Positions 6,369 through 7,141 of a stretch of 7,141 bases of DNA are shown here, in pieces. This DNA comes from Deltaproteobacteria bacterium (lineage in GTDB: Bacteria > Desulfobacterota > Desulfovibrionia > Desulfovibrionales > Desulfovibrionaceae), in assembly GCA_031253875.1 (NCBI GenBank), contig JAIRVN010000026.1, positions 1 to 7,141 of the forward strand, in the 5' to 3' direction. The position numbers were made by a program, and so were the translations under genes. Below the pieces are notes generated by a model that had not been told where the DNA came from, searched no databases, and worked only from the letters and a program-made list of their open reading frames with translations. Position 1 is the stretch's first letter, and every line of letters starts with the position of its first letter.

Positions 6369-7141
6369 CTAATGTGCTTCGGCCCAGTTGACGCCATATC
6401 CCCAATCGACCAGCAGCGGCACGCAGAACTCCACGCCGCCGGGCCGCACGGAACGCATCAGTGCGGCCACACGCTCCCCGGCAGCCCGGGCATGTTCCTG
6501 CGGCAGCTCCAGCAGCAGTTCATCGTGTACCTGCAGGAGCAGGCCGGCTTGCATGCGGGCGAGTTCCGGGTCATGAAAGACCGCCAGCATGGCCAGCTTG
6601 ATCACATCCGCCGCGCTGCCCTGGATAACGGTATTGATGGCTTGCCGCCGCGCAAGGGCAAAATGCTGCTGATTCTGAGAATGTATGTCCGGCAGCAGGC
6701 GGCGTCGTCCAGCCAGTGTGGTCACATAGCCATGTTCTTTGGCGCTTGCTTCAATGTTGTCGTAAAATGTCTTCAATCCGCCAAGCCGGCTGAAATAGCG
6801 CTGAATGAAGGCTTTTGCCTCCGTTGTCGTCACTTTCAGGTCCTGGGCCAGCTTTTGCGGTCCCATGCCGTACAGCAGGCCGAAGTTGATCGTCTTTGCG
6901 CTGCGGCGTTGTTCCGGACTGACCGCTTCCAGCGGGACTTCATAGAGCAGCGAAGCCGTGCGGACGTGGATATCCACGCCTTGGCGAAAAGCTTCAAGCA
7001 GGGCGGGATCTTGCGACATATGCGCCAGTATGCGCAACTCCACCTGGGAATAGTCCGCTGACAGCAGGGCCAGACCGTGCCCGGCCACAAAGCAGGCCCG
7101 CATGCGCTGTCCAAGGGGGCCGCGCACCGGAATGTTCTGCA
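6369..7141 (-). CDS. polA: DNA polymerase I, C-terminal polymerase domain (5' part outside window)
   Basis: The last 256 codons of a family A DNA polymerase, which fills gaps and replaces RNA primers during replication and excision repair. The visible part starts at QNIPVRG, matching the conserved LQNIPIR of the palm. Motif A is DYSQVELRI (7055-7029), with the first catalytic aspartate. Motif B, the O-helix, is RRSAKTINFGLLYG (about 6908-6867), with the dNTP-binding lysine and the phenylalanine equivalent to F762 of E. coli Pol I. The QGSAADVIK helix follows, then motif C VHDELLLE (about 6530-6507) with the second catalytic aspartate. The C-terminus is the usual short end after the DWGYG segment, so this end of the gene looks intact. 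The 5'-nuclease and 3'-exonuclease regions lie beyond the right edge, so proofreading cannot be judged. Confidence 0.98.
   Translation of the reverse strand, partial: QNIPVRGPLGQRMRACFVAGHGLALLSADYSQVELRILAHMSQDPALLEAFRQGVDIHVRTASLLYEVPLEAVSPEQRRSAKTINFGLLYGMGPQKLAQDLKVTTTEAKAFIQRYFSRLGGLKTFYDNIEASAKEHGYVTTLAGRRRLLPDIHSQNQQHFALARRQAINTVIQGSAADVIKLAMLAVFHDPELARMQAGLLLQVHDELLLELPQEHARAAGERVAALMRSVRPGGVEFCVPLLVDWGYGVNWAEAH

Overview
The window is ordinary-looking, gene-dense bacterial chromosome. It is moderately GC-rich and tightly packed, with seven protein-coding genes, two of them cut by the window edges. The combination of a [NiFe]-hydrogenase maturation factor (HypF), an XRE-cupin regulator paired with an acyl-CoA ligase, a PHP phosphoesterase and PolA, together with the codon style, suggests an anaerobic deltaproteobacterium, probably Desulfovibrionaceae. 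That placement is an inference from gene content, not a demonstrated match. No RNA gene, CRISPR array, insertion sequence, phage gene or tRNA was seen.

Layout. Positions 1-2126 (minus) hold hypF without its last few dozen codons. It faces away from a two-gene plus-strand unit at 2246-4557: an XRE helix-turn-helix/cupin regulator, then a 567-residue AMP-forming acyl-CoA synthetase. This unit converges on a two-gene minus-strand unit at 5782-4602: a PHP-domain metal-dependent phosphoesterase, then a YdjM/DUF457-type membrane protein. Divergent from the PHP gene is a small exported four-cysteine protein of unknown function (5917-6345, plus). It converges on the 3' end of polA (7141-6369, minus), whose polymerase motifs A, B and C are all visible.

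How the genes may work together. HypF makes the cyanide ligands of [NiFe] hydrogenases and points to hydrogen metabolism. The XRE-cupin protein and the ligase probably form a self-contained module in which the regulator senses the acid, or its CoA ester, handled by the ligase. The PHP and YdjM-like genes are 20 bp apart and look co-transcribed. The best regulatory sequence is the 134-bp divergent region 5783-5916. It holds a good sigma70-type promoter (TTGCGA-N17-TATACT), a 12-bp perfect palindrome, a tandem heptamer and two AGGTATAC copies 31 bp apart.

No convincing new multi-gene system was found. The most interesting items are the structured divergent promoter at 5833-5907, the regulator-ligase pair with an altered cupin motif, the uncharacterised exported protein, and the PHP/YdjM-like pair.
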